Source of the DNA: Oscillospiraceae bacterium
GTDB taxonomy: Bacteria > Bacillota_A > Clostridia > Oscillospirales > Oscillospiraceae
Direction of reading: 5' to 3'
Assembly (NCBI GenBank): GCA_017470325.1
Contig: JAFUES010000009.1
Span: 30,693-94,692 of the forward strand
Length of the DNA: 64,000 nucleotides
The notes beneath the pieces are model-generated. The model ran no database searches. It was given only the letters and a program-made list of their open reading frames with translations, and was not told the DNA's origin. Positions within the stretch are counted from its first letter, which is position 1; each line of letters begins with the position of its first letter. Shown here piece by piece: positions 53,718 to 63,000 of the stretch. The translations under genes were made by a program, and so were the position numbers.

Positions 53718-54401
53718 TCAATACGCCTCGTCCGGCGCACCGGCCGCGTTCTCCATCTCCATAGCCAGCTTCACGATGCGGCTGGTGCCCAGGCGCTCCG
53801 CCCCCAGGGCGATGAAATCCTCCGCGTCCTGCAGGCTGGAAATGCCGCCCGCCGCCTTGACCTTGACCCGCTCCGGGCAGTTTTCACGCATCAGCTTCAC
53901 ATCCTCCCGGGTGGCGCCGCCGGTGGAGAAGCCGGTGGAGGTCTTGATGTAATCCGCCCCGCAATCGGACACGATGCGGCACATGGTGACCTTCTCCTCC
54001 TCGGTCAGCAGGCAGCACTCGATGATGACCTTCAGCAGCTTGTCCTTCACAGCCTCGCGCACGGCGCGGATATCCGCCGCCACCGCGTCCCAGGCGCCGT
54101 CCTTGACCATGGAGAGGTTGATGACCATGTCGATCTCGTCCGCGCCGTTGCGCACCGCGTCCGCCGCCTCGAAGGCCTTGGCCGCCGTGGTCATATAGCC
54201 GTTGGGGAAGCCGATGACCGTGCAGATCTTCAGCCGGTCGCCCACATAGCGCTTGGCCCCTGCCACATGGCAGGGCGGGATGCAGACGCTGGCACAGTTG
54301 TATTTGATGCCCTGGTCACAGAGGGCGCGGATCTCGTCGCTGCTGCAGTCCACCCGCAGAAGGGTGTGGTCGCATTTTTCCAAGATCTCTTTGATTTCCA
54401 T
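53718..54401 (-). CDS. deoC: Deoxyribose-phosphate aldolase
   Basis: DeoC splits 2-deoxyribose 5-phosphate to glyceraldehyde 3-phosphate and acetaldehyde. The 227-residue protein has CDHTLLRVDCSSDEIRALCD, VCTVIGFPNG-like ICTVIGFPNGYM, EIDMVINLSMVKDG, and the Schiff-base lysine in DYIKTSTGFSTGGA. The ATG at 54401 is chosen (AGGAG ten bases upstream); another at 54410 sits against the binding site. Confidence 0.95.
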   Translation of the reverse strand: MEIKEILEKCDHTLLRVDCSSDEIRALCDQGIKYNCASVCIPPCHVAGAKRYVGDRLKICTVIGFPNGYMTTAAKAFEAADAVRNGADEIDMVINLSMVKDGAWDAVAADIRAVREAVKDKLLKVIIECCLLTEEEKVTMCRIVSDCGADYIKTSTGFSTGGATREDVKLMRENCPERVKVKAAGGISSLQDAEDFIALGAERLGTSRIVKLAMEMENAAGAPDEAY

Positions 54402-54523
54402 ATATCTCATGCTCCTTTTCACTTTTCGGATGCCTGTATTATAACATGCTTCTTCGGGCATATTCAAGTGCCCGCCGCGAATAGGATGAACCATCAGTTC
54501 AAAGGAAAAGGACGGCAGCGAAT

Positions 54524-55135
54524 ATGGACATGGATCATGAGACCAACTACACCCGGCTCTGCGGCAATCTGGCCGCCCCGCCGGTTTTCTCCCACAGCAG
54601 CCGGGGGCAGGCATTCTACACCTTTCCGCTGGAGATCCGGCGTCTGTCCGGAGCCGTGGACACGGTGAACATACTGGTCCGGCAGAGCCAGCTCATGGCG
54701 CTGGAGCTGCGGGAAAGTGAAAAGCTCCTGGTGGAGGGGCAGCTGCGCAGCTTCAACAACCGCAGAAGTGAGGGGGCGCGGCTGGTCATCACAGTGCTGG
54801 CCCGGGAGCTCAGCTTCTGCGATGAGGAAGACAGCAACCTGGTGCAGCTGTACGGCACCCTGTGCAAGCCGCCCAATCTGCGCACCACGCCCATGGGCCG
54901 GGACATCTGCGACCTGATGCTGGCGGTGAACCGGCGCTACGGCCGCTCCGACTATCTGCCCTGCATCTGCTGGGGCCTGGCCGCCCAACAGGCCGCCCGG
55001 TGGAACGTGGGCGACCGCGTGCAGCTCTCGGGCCGTCTGCAGAGCCGCCGCTACATCAAGCTCACGGAGGCCGGCGCCGTGGAAAAGACCGCCTTCGAGG
55101 TCTCCGTTTCGGAGATCGTCCCGGAAGCAGAATAG
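54524..55135 (+). CDS. Single-stranded-DNA-binding-like protein with two OB folds
   Basis: A 203-residue protein with two related halves, each like a short SSB OB fold: NYTRLCGNLAAPPVF...AFYTFPLEIRRL...ESEKLLVEGQLRSFNN and NLVQLYGTLCKPPNLRTTP...DLMLAVNRRYGRSDYLPCICWG...WNVGDRVQLSGRLQSRRY. Normal SSB has one fold and an acidic tip; this one lacks the DIPF-type tail. Tandem forms occur in Clostridia, but the role is unassigned. It is divergent from deoC. No clear ribosome binding site; AAGGACGG lies far upstream. Confidence 0.75.
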   Translation: MDMDHETNYTRLCGNLAAPPVFSHSSRGQAFYTFPLEIRRLSGAVDTVNILVRQSQLMALELRESEKLLVEGQLRSFNNRRSEGARLVITVLARELSFCDEEDSNLVQLYGTLCKPPNLRTTPMGRDICDLMLAVNRRYGRSDYLPCICWGLAAQQAARWNVGDRVQLSGRLQSRRYIKLTEAGAVEKTAFEVSVSEIVPEAE

Positions 55136-55173
55136 AACTTCTGAGGGCTTTTTCACCAGTTTTGTCGAAGGCC

Positions 55174-55210
55174 TTGACCCCGCGGTTTTAATATATTATG
55201 TTAACCGCGG
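55174..55210 (+). promoter_or_regulatory. Promoter with flanking inverted repeat
   Basis: TTGACC-17-TATGTT. CCGCGGTT (55180-55187) and AACCGCGG (55203-55210) are perfect inverted arms around the -10 region, the typical position of a repressor site. Confidence 0.45.
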
Positions 55211-55220
55211 AGGTGGTCAT

Positions 55221-55766
55221 ATGACTGGTAAAAAGCTAGGGCTTCTGGGACTTGCGCTGCTGTTGCTATTCGTTTCCAATCTGCACCTGTACTGCCGGAT
55301 CACGGTGGACGGGCGGCAGCTGGATGGGCTCTATGCGCCCGCCGCGGTAACAAGGGCCGGGCAGATCGCTGCCCAGGCGGCTGAGGAGCTGCTTCCCGGC
55401 GAGGTGGAGGTACCCCGCTGCCGCAGGGCCTACCGGCTGAGTCTGCGGCGGCCCGACGGAGACTCAGCCGCTTTGACGGATGCGCTGATCCTGGCCTATC
55501 CCGGGATCGTGCTGGCCGACGGCGTTTTCGTCAACGGAGTCCATCTGGGCACCGTGGAGAGCGGCGCCGTGCTCCGGGAGCGGCTGCGCTCGTCCATCCT
55601 GGGGCAGATGCCCAACGCCGCCGTCTTCGGCAATATCAGCGGCGATCTGCGGATCCGGCCCATCTACAGCCGGGCCGGACACGAGACCAACTACGATGAC
55701 ATGGTGCTGCTGATCTCCGGCATGGCTCCGGTGATCTACGTGGACCCGAACGGAAAACTGGTGTGA
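55221..55766 (+). CDS. Membrane-anchored protein of unknown family
   Basis: A 181-residue protein. One N-terminal hydrophobic segment (LGLLGLALLLLFVSNLHLYC). The exported part has CRRAYRLSLRRPDGDSAALTDALIL, VFVNGVHLGTVESGAVLRERLR and GHETNYDDMVLLISGMAPVIYVDPNG. The pattern VNGVHLGTVES recalls the repeated N-terminal units of some Clostridial peptidoglycan hydrolases, but no catalytic domain is present. GGAGGTGGTCAT precedes the ATG. Confidence 0.7.
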   Translation: MTGKKLGLLGLALLLLFVSNLHLYCRITVDGRQLDGLYAPAAVTRAGQIAAQAAEELLPGEVEVPRCRRAYRLSLRRPDGDSAALTDALILAYPGIVLADGVFVNGVHLGTVESGAVLRERLRSSILGQMPNAAVFGNISGDLRIRPIYSRAGHETNYDDMVLLISGMAPVIYVDPNGKLV

Positions 55767-55770
55767 ACAG

Positions 55771-55805
55771 GCAAGGACCCTGCGGCATATCCGCAGAGTC
55801 CTTGC
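55771..55805. terminator. Bidirectional terminator
   Basis: GCAAGGACCCTGCGG pairs with CCGCAGAGTCCTTGC with one mismatch. Confidence 0.75.
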
Positions 55806-55806
55806 T

Positions 55807-56244
55807 TTATATGAGTTTATGTACTTCGCTTTCGCCGTAGACCGGGATCCCGGCGGCCAGCAGCTTCTCCGCCGCCGTGCCGTTGCCGGGCACCAGGGTG
55901 CCGCTGAACGTGCCGTCATAGATCCTATCATGGCCGCAGGAGGGGCTACGCTCCTTCAGCAGCGCCGCTTTGCAGGCGTTCTGCCGGACCAGCTCCAGGG
56001 CGATCTGCGCGCCCTTTTCATATTCCGCCGTCACGTCCCGGCCGCTGCGGCTCCACACGCCGCCATCCTTCCGCTCGCTGGGCTCCCTGGGTGTGGGCAA
56101 ACCGCCCGCGTTCTCCGGGCAGACCGGGACCAGGCAGTACTTCTCCCGCAGCTTTGTCAGAACATCCTCCGGCAGGGCGTTGTTGCCGCCATCGTACTTG
56201 CAGTTGACGCCCAGAAAGCAGGCGCTGATCAACAGGCTCTCCAT
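55807..56244 (-). CDS. DUF523 / TudS-like iron-sulfur protein
   Basis: A 145-residue DUF523 protein with three conserved cysteines: ISACFLGVNCKYDG, PVCPENAGGLPTPR, and RSPSCGHDRIYDG. Members including TudS carry a 4Fe-4S cluster and desulfurate thiouracil; function here is inferred. Last gene of the clp-macro-rhomboid unit, starting 4 bases after the rhomboid stop. Confidence 0.85.
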   Translation of the reverse strand: MESLLISACFLGVNCKYDGGNNALPEDVLTKLREKYCLVPVCPENAGGLPTPREPSERKDGGVWSRSGRDVTAEYEKGAQIALELVRQNACKAALLKERSPSCGHDRIYDGTFSGTLVPGNGTAAEKLLAAGIPVYGESEVHKLI

Positions 56245-56248
56245 GCCC

Positions 56249-56809
56249 TCACCTCATGCTCAGGCCCAGAAAGGCTCCGCAGAGGCCGCCGATGATATGG
56301 GTCAGCTGGGAGACGTTGTCGCTGAGGACCACCCCGTCCACGATCTCGCCGCCCACGTACAGAACCAGCACCAGGATCAGGGTGATGGGGATGTAGCCGT
56401 CCCGCATGCCTGCCAGAGAAGCCATGACGATCATCATGAACACGATGCCCGAGGCGCCCATCAGCGCCGTGCCGGGGAAGAACAGCCACTGCACCAGCCC
56501 GGACACCAGGGCCGTGAGGAAGATGGCCCAGAACAGACTGCGGCTGCCGTACTTCTCCTCCAGGCTGGGTCCCACCACCAGGATCATCATCATGTTGCCT
56601 ATGTAATGGGAGTAACTGCTGTGCCCCAGCACATGGAGCACGAAGCGGGGATAGGTGAAGAGATCCGTCAGGGAGGAGCGATAAACGCTGAACAGCAGCG
56701 CGTTCGTCCTGCCGCCGGTGACCTTCCCCAGCAGCAGTGCCCCCAGCGCCGCCAGGGCGAAGGTCAGCACCACCGGGGAATTGTACTGCAGGCGGACCAT
56801 CCGCTTCAT
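56249..56809 (-). CDS. Rhomboid-like intramembrane serine protease
   Basis: A 186-residue membrane protein with about six helices. The catalytic serine is in [13 protein letters not shown], and the histidine in [16 protein letters not shown]. The family WR motif is weak: the segment before is [18 protein letters not shown] (the HxxxxN of rhomboids: HYIGN). Substrates unknown. Overlaps the macrodomain gene by 4 bases. Confidence 0.85.
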   Translation of the reverse strand: MKRMVRLQYNSPVVLTFALAALGALLLGKVTGGRTNALLFSVYRSSLTDLFTYPRFVLHVLGHSSYSHYIGNMMMILVVGPSLEEKYGSRSLFWAIFLTALVSGLVQWLFFPGTALMGASGIVFMMIVMASLAGMRDGYIPITLILVLVLYVGGEIVDGVVLSDNVSQLTHIIGGLCGAFLGLSMR

Positions 56810-57330
56810 ATGCCGGCCTCCAGCGCCTTCAGCGCCGAAACATAGTGGCTCTCGGTCTTCTCGTCAAAGCAGACCATGCTGACCTGCTTGATCTCCTCGT
56901 GATCCTTCAGATAGTCCGCGATGGTAGAGATGGCGATCTGAGATGCCTTATCCAGGGGAAAGTGATACACGCCGGTGCTGATGGACGGGAAGGCCACAGT
57001 CTCGCAGCCGTTTTCCGAGGCCAGCTCCAGGCAGGAGCGATAGCAGGAGGCCAGCAGTTCCGGCTCTCCCCTGCCGCCGCCGTGCCACACGGGGCCGGGG
57101 GTGTGGATCACATACTTGGCGGGCAGCTTGTAGCCGCCGGTGATCTTGGCCTTGCCGGTCTGGCAGCCGTTCAGAGTCTGGCACTCAGCCAGCAGCTCCG
57201 GACCGGCCGCCCGGTGGATGGCGCCGTCCACTCCGCCGCCGCCCAGCAGGGAGCAGTTGGCGGCGTTGACGATGGCGTCCACCTTCTGTTTGGTGATATC
57301 GCCGCGGCGAATGATGATCCTCTCAGACAT
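56806..57330 (-). CDS. Macrodomain protein (O-acetyl-ADP-ribose deacetylase-like)
   Basis: A 174-residue single macrodomain. ADP-ribose-binding features: [31 protein letters not shown] (core [20 protein letters not shown]), [14 protein letters not shown], and [10 protein letters not shown]. Such proteins remove ADP-ribose from targets or hydrolyse O-acetyl-ADP-ribose. The start at 57330 is supported by GAGGG six bases upstream; an ATG at 57336 is possible. Confidence 0.93.
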   Translation of the reverse strand: MSERIIIRRGDITKQKVDAIVNAANCSLLGGGGVDGAIHRAAGPELLAECQTLNGCQTGKAKITGGYKLPAKYVIHTPGPVWHGGGRGEPELLASCYRSCLELASENGCETVAFPSISTGVYHFPLDKASQIAISTIADYLKDHEEIKQVSMVCFDEKTESHYVSALKALEAGI

Positions 57331-57332
57331 GT

Positions 57333-59666
57333 TCATCCCTCACATTCCACATGCACTTTGTCGTCCTTTGCGGACAGACGCACGGTGCGGATCGCCTGGC
57401 CCCGGTTCTCGATGACCCGGGCGGCGACCTCGTCCTCGATCTCCTTCTGGATCAGGCGGCGCAGGTTCCGGGCGCCGTAGGTGACGGAGTAGCCTTTTTT
57501 GACCAGATAGTCCACCAGGCTCTCGTCCCAAACCAGCTCCATATCCTTCTCCCGCAGCACGTCCCGCACTTCGCTGAGCATCAGGGCCGTGATGCCGCGG
57601 AAGTTCTCTTCCGTCAGCTGGTTGAAGCAGACCACCTCGTCCACGCGGTTGATGAACTCCGGACGCAGGAACTCATTGAGGGCCTTCAGCGCCCGCTCAC
57701 GGCTCATATCGCTGAGGGTACCGCCGAAGCCCACGCTGCCGGTCTTGTTGCCGGAGCCCGCGTTGGTGGTCATGATGATGATGGTGTTCTCGAAATTGAC
57801 CGTGCGCCCCTGGGCGTCGGTGATGCGGCCGTCGTCCAGGATCTGCAGCAGGATGTTCATCACGTCCGGGTGGGCCTTCTCAATCTCGTCGAAGAGCACC
57901 ACGCTGTAGGGCTTGCGGCGGATCTTCTCGGTCAGCTGACCGGCCTCGTCATAGCCCACGTAGCCCGGAGGAGAGCCGATGATCCGGGAGACGGAAAACT
58001 TCTCCATGAACTCGGACATGTCAAGCCGGATCAGGGACTCAGGACTGTCGAACATATCGGCCGCCAGGCGCTTGACCAGCTCCGTCTTGCCCACGCCGGT
58101 GCCGCCCACGAAGATGAAGCTCACGGGCTTGCGCTTGACCTTCAGGCCCACACGGCTGCGGCGGATAGCGGCGCAGACCGCGTCCACGGCCTCGTCCTGG
58201 CCCACGATGTGGGCCTTGAGCCGCTCGTCCAGTTTGGCCAGGCGTTCCAGCTCGTCTTCCTTGATGCTGGAGGCGGGGATCTTGGTCCAGAGCTCAATGA
58301 TCCGGGCCAGGTTATCCACGGTCAGCGCGGGCCGCCCCTTGGCGTTGAGCTCCTCCAGCTCATGCTCCAGCTGCATCTCCCGGCTGCGAAGCTGTGCGAT
58401 GCGGGCATAGCGCTGGTCCAGCTGCTCGTCGCTGAGCTCGGTGCTGCTGTCACTCATGAGCGCTTCCCGCTCAAAGCGCAGGTTCTCCAGATCCCGCTCC
58501 GCCAGCATGCGGCGGTTGATGTCCGCGTCCTTCAGATTCACGTCGGAGCAGGCCTCGTCGATCAGGTCGATGGCCTTGTCCGGGAGGAAGCGGTCGGTGA
58601 TGTAGCGCTCGCTCATGAGGACCGCCTGACGGCACATCTCGTCGGAGATGGACACGCCGTGGTATTCCTCGTAGTAATGGGCGATGCCCCGGATGATGGC
58701 GATGCTGTCCTCGATGGAGGGCTCGCTGACGGTCACGGGCTGGAAGCGGCGCTCCAGTGCGCTGTCCTTCTCGATATGTTTGCGGTATTCGGTAAAGGTG
58801 GTGGCGCCGATCACCTGGATCTCGCCTCTCGACAGGGCGGGCTTGAGGATGTTGGCGGCGTTCATGCTGCCCTCGGCGTCCCCGGCGCCCACGATGTTGT
58901 GTACCTCGTCGATGACCAGGATGATGTTGCCGTGCTTGCGGATCTCCTCGATGAGGCCCTTCATGCGGCTTTCGAACTGGCCGCGAAATTGCGTGCCCGC
59001 CACCAGAGCCGTCAGGTCCAGCAGGAAGACCTGCTTATCCTGCAGCTTGTAGGGCACGTTGCCCATGGCGATGCGCTGGGCCAGGCCCTCGGCGATGGCG
59101 GTCTTGCCCACGCCCGGTTCGCCGATGAGGCAGGGGTTGTTCTTCTGGCGGCGGTTCAGGATCTGGATCACGCGCTCCAACTCCTCCTCCCGGCCCACCA
59201 TGGAGTCCAGCTTGCCCTCCCGGGCCCGCTGGGTCAGGTCGATGCAGTAGTTGTCCAGGAACTTCCGCTTGGCGCCCTTGTTGTTGGGCGCGGCCTGCTC
59301 CTGCCGGGGCCGCTCATTGCTCTGCTCGCCGGAATTGGCGTTCTGCCCGCCGGGGCCGCCGAAGAGCCGGTTGAGGAAGGGGAAAGTGGCGGTCTTGCCG
59401 TCGTCGTCCTCGCCGCCCTCGTCGCTGTTATCCATGTTCAGCAGTTCCTCCGCCCCGTTCAGAGCAGTCATCATATCGCCGGACAGGCTCTCCAGATCCT
59501 CGTCGGACAGGCCCATCTTGTTGATCATATCGTCCACGGGCTTGATGTGCATCTCGCGGGCGCACTTAAGGCACAGGCCCTGGTTCTGGGCCTGGCCGTT
59601 TTCGATTTTGGTAATGAAGATCACCGCCACGTTCTTGCCGCAGCGGGAGCACATGGTCGTTTGCAT
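57333..59666 (-). CDS. ClpC/ClpB-type AAA+ ATPase with N-terminal zinc finger
   Basis: A 777-residue HSP100 unfoldase. Residues 1-40 carry two CxxC pairs (MCSRCG, LCLKCA) and resemble the zinc finger of McsA/UvrB-interaction proteins in place of the usual Clp N-domain. An acidic linker follows. AAA1: [13 protein letters not shown] and [16 protein letters not shown]2: [32 protein letters not shown]-like middle region (about 410-460) is present. GGAGGTACACC precedes the ATG. It heads a unit with macro, rhomboid and DUF523 genes. No clpP is nearby. Confidence 0.9.
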   Translation of the reverse strand: MQTTMCSRCGKNVAVIFITKIENGQAQNQGLCLKCAREMHIKPVDDMINKMGLSDEDLESLSGDMMTALNGAEELLNMDNSDEGGEDDDGKTATFPFLNRLFGGPGGQNANSGEQSNERPRQEQAAPNNKGAKRKFLDNYCIDLTQRAREGKLDSMVGREEELERVIQILNRRQKNNPCLIGEPGVGKTAIAEGLAQRIAMGNVPYKLQDKQVFLLDLTALVAGTQFRGQFESRMKGLIEEIRKHGNIILVIDEVHNIVGAGDAEGSMNAANILKPALSRGEIQVIGATTFTEYRKHIEKDSALERRFQPVTVSEPSIEDSIAIIRGIAHYYEEYHGVSISDEMCRQAVLMSERYITDRFLPDKAIDLIDEACSDVNLKDADINRRMLAERDLENLRFEREALMSDSSTELSDEQLDQRYARIAQLRSREMQLEHELEELNAKGRPALTVDNLARIIELWTKIPASSIKEDELERLAKLDERLKAHIVGQDEAVDAVCAAIRRSRVGLKVKRKPVSFIFVGGTGVGKTELVKRLAADMFDSPESLIRLDMSEFMEKFSVSRIIGSPPGYVGYDEAGQLTEKIRRKPYSVVLFDEIEKAHPDVMNILLQILDDGRITDAQGRTVNFENTIIIMTTNAGSGNKTGSVGFGGTLSDMSRERALKALNEFLRPEFINRVDEVVCFNQLTEENFRGITALMLSEVRDVLREKDMELVWDESLVDYLVKKGYSVTYGARNLRRLIQKEIEDEVAARVIENRGQAIRTVRLSAKDDKVHVECEG

Positions 59667-59731
59667 GGTGTACCTCCAGGAGAAAATGCAGCCGGAGTCC
59701 CCTCCGGCTGTCAGGCTCGGGAAAAGGTCTG

Positions 59732-60454
59732 TCAGACCAGACCGTTGGTGATGAAGTGGAAAGCCAGGAAGAAGCGGGCCAGGGTCGTATGCTCCAGGGT
59801 GTTTTTCCCGATCAGGAAGCCCAGGAAGCTCAGCAGCCAGCACAGCAGCACGCAGTACAGAAAGCCCTTCACAAAGCCCAACACCGCGCCGCCGATCTCA
59901 TCCAGCAGCTCCATATTGGGCAGGCGGAAGGAGAGGTTGCCGATGTTGGCGATGGCCACGATCAAGATCAGGATCAGCAGAAAACCCAGGACCAGACCGC
60001 CCACATAACTGATGGTATCGCAGAGCACAGCCACCACGGCCTCGGTCATGTTCACGCCGTTTTCGTCGGAATAGGCCACCGCCCGGTCTGCCAGATCCTC
60101 CGCGCGCTTGTCGTAAAAGCCAACGTCCTTCAGGCTCTCATAGGCGTAGTCATAGCGCAGGGAGCTGTCCTCCTCCAGAACATCCTCCAGGGACAGGTCG
60201 CTGTGGGCATAGCCCAGCTTCTCCAGCATCACGTCCCGGTTCTTCTGCGAATCCACATAGCCGTCCACAAAGGGCTCCAGCGCGGGGATCACCTCATGGG
60301 CGTAGGCCGAGGACAGCAGGCTGCCGCCAAACAGCGCGATGATCACAGCCAGGATCCCGGCGATACCGCCGATCAGGCCCTTTTTGTAGCCGCTCCAGGT
60401 ACAGAGCGCCACGATCACCAGCAGAACAATATCAATGATCAGTCTCATCATCAT
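59732..60454 (-). CDS. CvpA-family membrane protein
   Basis: A 240-residue protein: LIIDIVLLVIVALCTWSGYKKGLIGGIAGI at the start (core VALCTWSGYKKGLIGGI), a charged middle, then two helices (GGLVLGFLLILILIVAIA; FLYCVLLCWLLSFLGFLIG) around GGAVLGFVKG. This fits CvpA. Function in Firmicutes is unclear. Starts ATGATGATG at 60454; any may be used. Confidence 0.85.
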   Translation of the reverse strand: MMMRLIIDIVLLVIVALCTWSGYKKGLIGGIAGILAVIIALFGGSLLSSAYAHEVIPALEPFVDGYVDSQKNRDVMLEKLGYAHSDLSLEDVLEEDSSLRYDYAYESLKDVGFYDKRAEDLADRAVAYSDENGVNMTEAVVAVLCDTISYVGGLVLGFLLILILIVAIANIGNLSFRLPNMELLDEIGGAVLGFVKGFLYCVLLCWLLSFLGFLIGKNTLEHTTLARFFLAFHFITNGLV

Positions 60455-60508
60455 CTCATCCTTTTATGTATTCGCGGCAGGGCCGCGGCAACATCAAATT
60501 AGGCTTAC

Positions 60509-60537
60509 AATATAGTGTACCACATATTTGTGAACAA
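60509..60537 (-). promoter_or_regulatory. Promoter of the cvpA gene
   Basis: Minus strand TTGTTC-17-TATATT, about 55 bases before the ATG triplet; the TATA-rich stretch lies in the gap to truA. Confidence 0.45.
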
Positions 60538-60552
60538 ATATAGGGTTTCCCG

Positions 60553-61317
60553 TCATTCCAAAAACATCCGGCCCACAGGCTCCTCATACCACACCCGGTT
60601 GAGATACAGGCCCTGGGGCGGCATGGTGGGTCCGGTCAGGCGCCGGTCCCCTTTTTCCAGCAGTGCGGGGATCTCCTCCGGGCGGAGCTTTCCGTAGGAG
60701 GCGTAGACCATGGTGCCCACCATGGCCCGGCACATGTTGTAGAGAAAGCCGTCGGCGCAGATGGAGACCGTGATCAGGTCGCCCTCCTTCTCCGCCCGGC
60801 ACCAGTACACCGTGCGCACAGTGGTTTTGGTCTCGGTGCCCACGCTGCGCACCGCGCGAAAATCGTGGGTGCCCTCAAAGGCGCGGGCTGCCTGCTGCAT
60901 CAGCGACAGATCCAGGTTCTGGGGATAGAAGCACACCCGCTTTTCCAGAAAGGGATCCCGGATAGTGCTGTTGAGTATTTTGTAGACATATTCTTTTTTT
61001 ATGCAGGAGCCGATGGCGTTGAAGTCCTCCGGCGCCTCCACGGCGTCTACCACCGCGATATCCCCCGGCAGGCGGGAATTCACCGCCAAAGGGATCCGCT
61101 CGGTGGGGATGCGGCAGTCGGTGCGGAAATTGGCGCAGTAGCGCAGGGCGTGGACGCCCGCGTCGGTCCGCCCGCAGCCCACGGTCTTCACCGGATGCTC
61201 GCAGATCTTGCTGAGCGCCTCCTCCAGGGTCTGCGCCACGCTGATGTCATTTTTCTGCACCTGCCAGCCGTGGTAGCGGCTGCCGTCATATTTCAGGCGC
61301 AGGGCGATGTTTCTCAT
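60553..61317 (-). CDS. truA: tRNA pseudouridine synthase A
   Basis: TruA modifies U38-40 of tRNAs. The 254-residue protein has LKYDGSRYHGWQVQ, the catalytic Asp in VGCGRTDAGVHALRY, and the C-terminal FLYNMCRAMVGTMVYA. Starts 7 bases after the ecfT stop. Last gene of the ECF unit. Confidence 0.96.
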   Translation of the reverse strand: MRNIALRLKYDGSRYHGWQVQKNDISVAQTLEEALSKICEHPVKTVGCGRTDAGVHALRYCANFRTDCRIPTERIPLAVNSRLPGDIAVVDAVEAPEDFNAIGSCIKKEYVYKILNSTIRDPFLEKRVCFYPQNLDLSLMQQAARAFEGTHDFRAVRSVGTETKTTVRTVYWCRAEKEGDLITVSICADGFLYNMCRAMVGTMVYASYGKLRPEEIPALLEKGDRRLTGPTMPPQGLYLNRVWYEEPVGRMFLE

Positions 61318-61324
61318 AGCAGCC

Positions 61325-62122
61325 TCACAGTCCCAGCCGTTTGCCCAGGATCATCCCCGCCAGAAACAGCAGCCCCAGCACCAGGGCGATCGCGTCCCGG
61401 CCGGCCATCTTCAGCTGCTTCATGCGGGTGCGGCCTTCGCCGCCGTGGTAGCAGCGGCTCTCCATAGCCACGGCCAGCTCGTCCGCCCGGCGGAAAGCCG
61501 ACACGAACAGCGGCACCAGAATGGGCAGCAGGGCCTTGGCCCGCTGGATCAGGCTGCCGTTTTCAAAGTCCGCGCCGCGGGCCTTCTGGGCGGACATGAT
61601 CTTGTCCGTCTCCTCGATGAGGGTGGGGATAAAGCGCAGGGCCATGCTCATCATCATGGTCATCTCATGGACCGGCAGCTTCACTTTTTTCAAGGGATCG
61701 AGCAGCAGCTCCAGACCGTCGGTCAGGGCCATGGGGCTGGTGGTATAGGTCAGCAGGAAGGTGCCGGTGATCAGCAGCACGATGCGCAGGATCATCTTGG
61801 CCGCCCGGTCGATGCCCTCCCAGGTGATGATCCACCCGGGCAGGACGGGCGTGCCGGCGGTGTAGAAGATGTTCAGCGCCGCCGTCAGCACGATGATGAA
61901 CATCATGGGCTTGAGGCCCTTGAAAATGGTCCCGAAGCGGATGCGGGACAGGGCAAGGCAAAGCACCGTCACCAGGACCACCAGGGCGTAGGAGATCCAG
62001 CCCTTGCCCTGGAACAGGGCGATGATATACACGATGACCAGGATGAGCTTGGTGCGCGGGTCCAGCTTGTGAACGATGCTGTCGCCGGGGAAAAACTGGC
62101 CCAGGGTGATGTCTTTCAGCAT
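61325..62122 (-). CDS. ecfT: ECF transporter transmembrane component
   Basis: EcfT is the shared membrane scaffold of vitamin importers. The 265-residue protein has five hydrophobic segments, DITLGQFFPGDSIVHKLDPRTKLI at the start, and the coupling motifs (SQKARGADF-like MSAQKARGADF and FRRADELAVAMESRCY). Overlaps ecfA2 by 7 bases. Confidence 0.95.
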   Translation of the reverse strand: MLKDITLGQFFPGDSIVHKLDPRTKLILVIVYIIALFQGKGWISYALVVLVTVLCLALSRIRFGTIFKGLKPMMFIIVLTAALNIFYTAGTPVLPGWIITWEGIDRAAKMILRIVLLITGTFLLTYTTSPMALTDGLELLLDPLKKVKLPVHEMTMMMSMALRFIPTLIEETDKIMSAQKARGADFENGSLIQRAKALLPILVPLFVSAFRRADELAVAMESRCYHGGEGRTRMKQLKMAGRDAIALVLGLLFLAGMILGKRLGL

Positions 62123-62976
62123 GCGTCCACCCCCTTGGTCCTGAGGATGGCGGCCAGCAGCTGCTCATGGGTGTAGACCGCGCCCTCCAGGGCGATCCCC
62201 TTCTCCCGCAGCGCCATAGCGATGGCGGTGGACTGGGGCACGGCCAGGCCGATGTCGATCAGCTCCTGGGGCCGGGAAAAGACCTCTTCCGGCGTGCCGT
62301 CCATGGCGACGCCGCCGTGGTCGAATACGATGATCCGCTGGGCGAGCCGGGCGGCGTCATCCATATTGTGGCTGACCACGATGACCGTGGCGCCGCTCTC
62401 CTTCTGATAGCGGCAGATGTTATCCATGATCTGGCGGCAGCCCCTGGGGTCCAGACCCGCCGTGGGCTCGTCCAGGATCAGCACGCCCGGGCGCATAGCG
62501 ATGACGCCCGCGATGGCGATGCGGCGCTTCTGACCGCCGGACAGCTCCAGCGGCGAGGACTGGAACAGGCTCTCGTCCACGCCCACGAAGCCGGCGGCCT
62601 CCCGCACCCGCTCCTCGATCTCCTCCGCGCTCAGGCCCATGTTCTTCGGGCCGAAGGCGATATCCGCAAACACCGTCTCCTCAAAGAGCTGGTATTCCGG
62701 GTACTGGAAGACCAGACCCACCTTCTGTTTGACGCGGTAGCGGGTCTTTTTATCCTGATTGATATCCTCTCCGTCCACCAGCACCCGGCCGGAGCTGGGC
62801 GTCAGCAGGGCGTTGAGGTGCTGTATGAAAGTAGATTTTCCGGAACCTGTGTGTCCCAGCAGGCCCACGAACTGCCCCTGGGGGATCGTCAGATCGATCC
62901 CCTGGATGGCCGCCTTCTCGAACGGGGTCCCCGCGCTGTACACATGGCTCAGATTCTCTACGATGATCTCTGCCAT
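62116..62976 (-). CDS. ecfA2: ECF transporter ATPase A2
   Basis: A 286-residue ABC ATPase: Walker A GHTGSGKSTF, Q-loop VFQYPEYQLFEETV, signature LSGGQKRRIAIAG, Walker B GVLILDEPTAGLDP, and H-loop VSHNMDDAARL. EcfA2 is told from EcfA1 by its position and Q-loop. In an operon with ecfA1, ecfT, truA. Confidence 0.94.
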   Translation of the reverse strand: MAEIIVENLSHVYSAGTPFEKAAIQGIDLTIPQGQFVGLLGHTGSGKSTFIQHLNALLTPSSGRVLVDGEDINQDKKTRYRVKQKVGLVFQYPEYQLFEETVFADIAFGPKNMGLSAEEIEERVREAAGFVGVDESLFQSSPLELSGGQKRRIAIAGVIAMRPGVLILDEPTAGLDPRGCRQIMDNICRYQKESGATVIVVSHNMDDAARLAQRIIVFDHGGVAMDGTPEEVFSRPQELIDIGLAVPQSTAIAMALREKGIALEGAVYTHEQLLAAILRTKGVDAC

Positions 62977-63000
62977 AACGTCTTGTCCTTTGAATTTGCT

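Noticed and set aside
57351..60008. An 885-codon plus-strand frame opposite the Clp gene
   Set aside because: Same explanation: antisense shadow of a real gene with full AAA+ motifs. Other long antisense frames (41085-43694, 10599-13112, 24668-26290) were dropped for the same reason.
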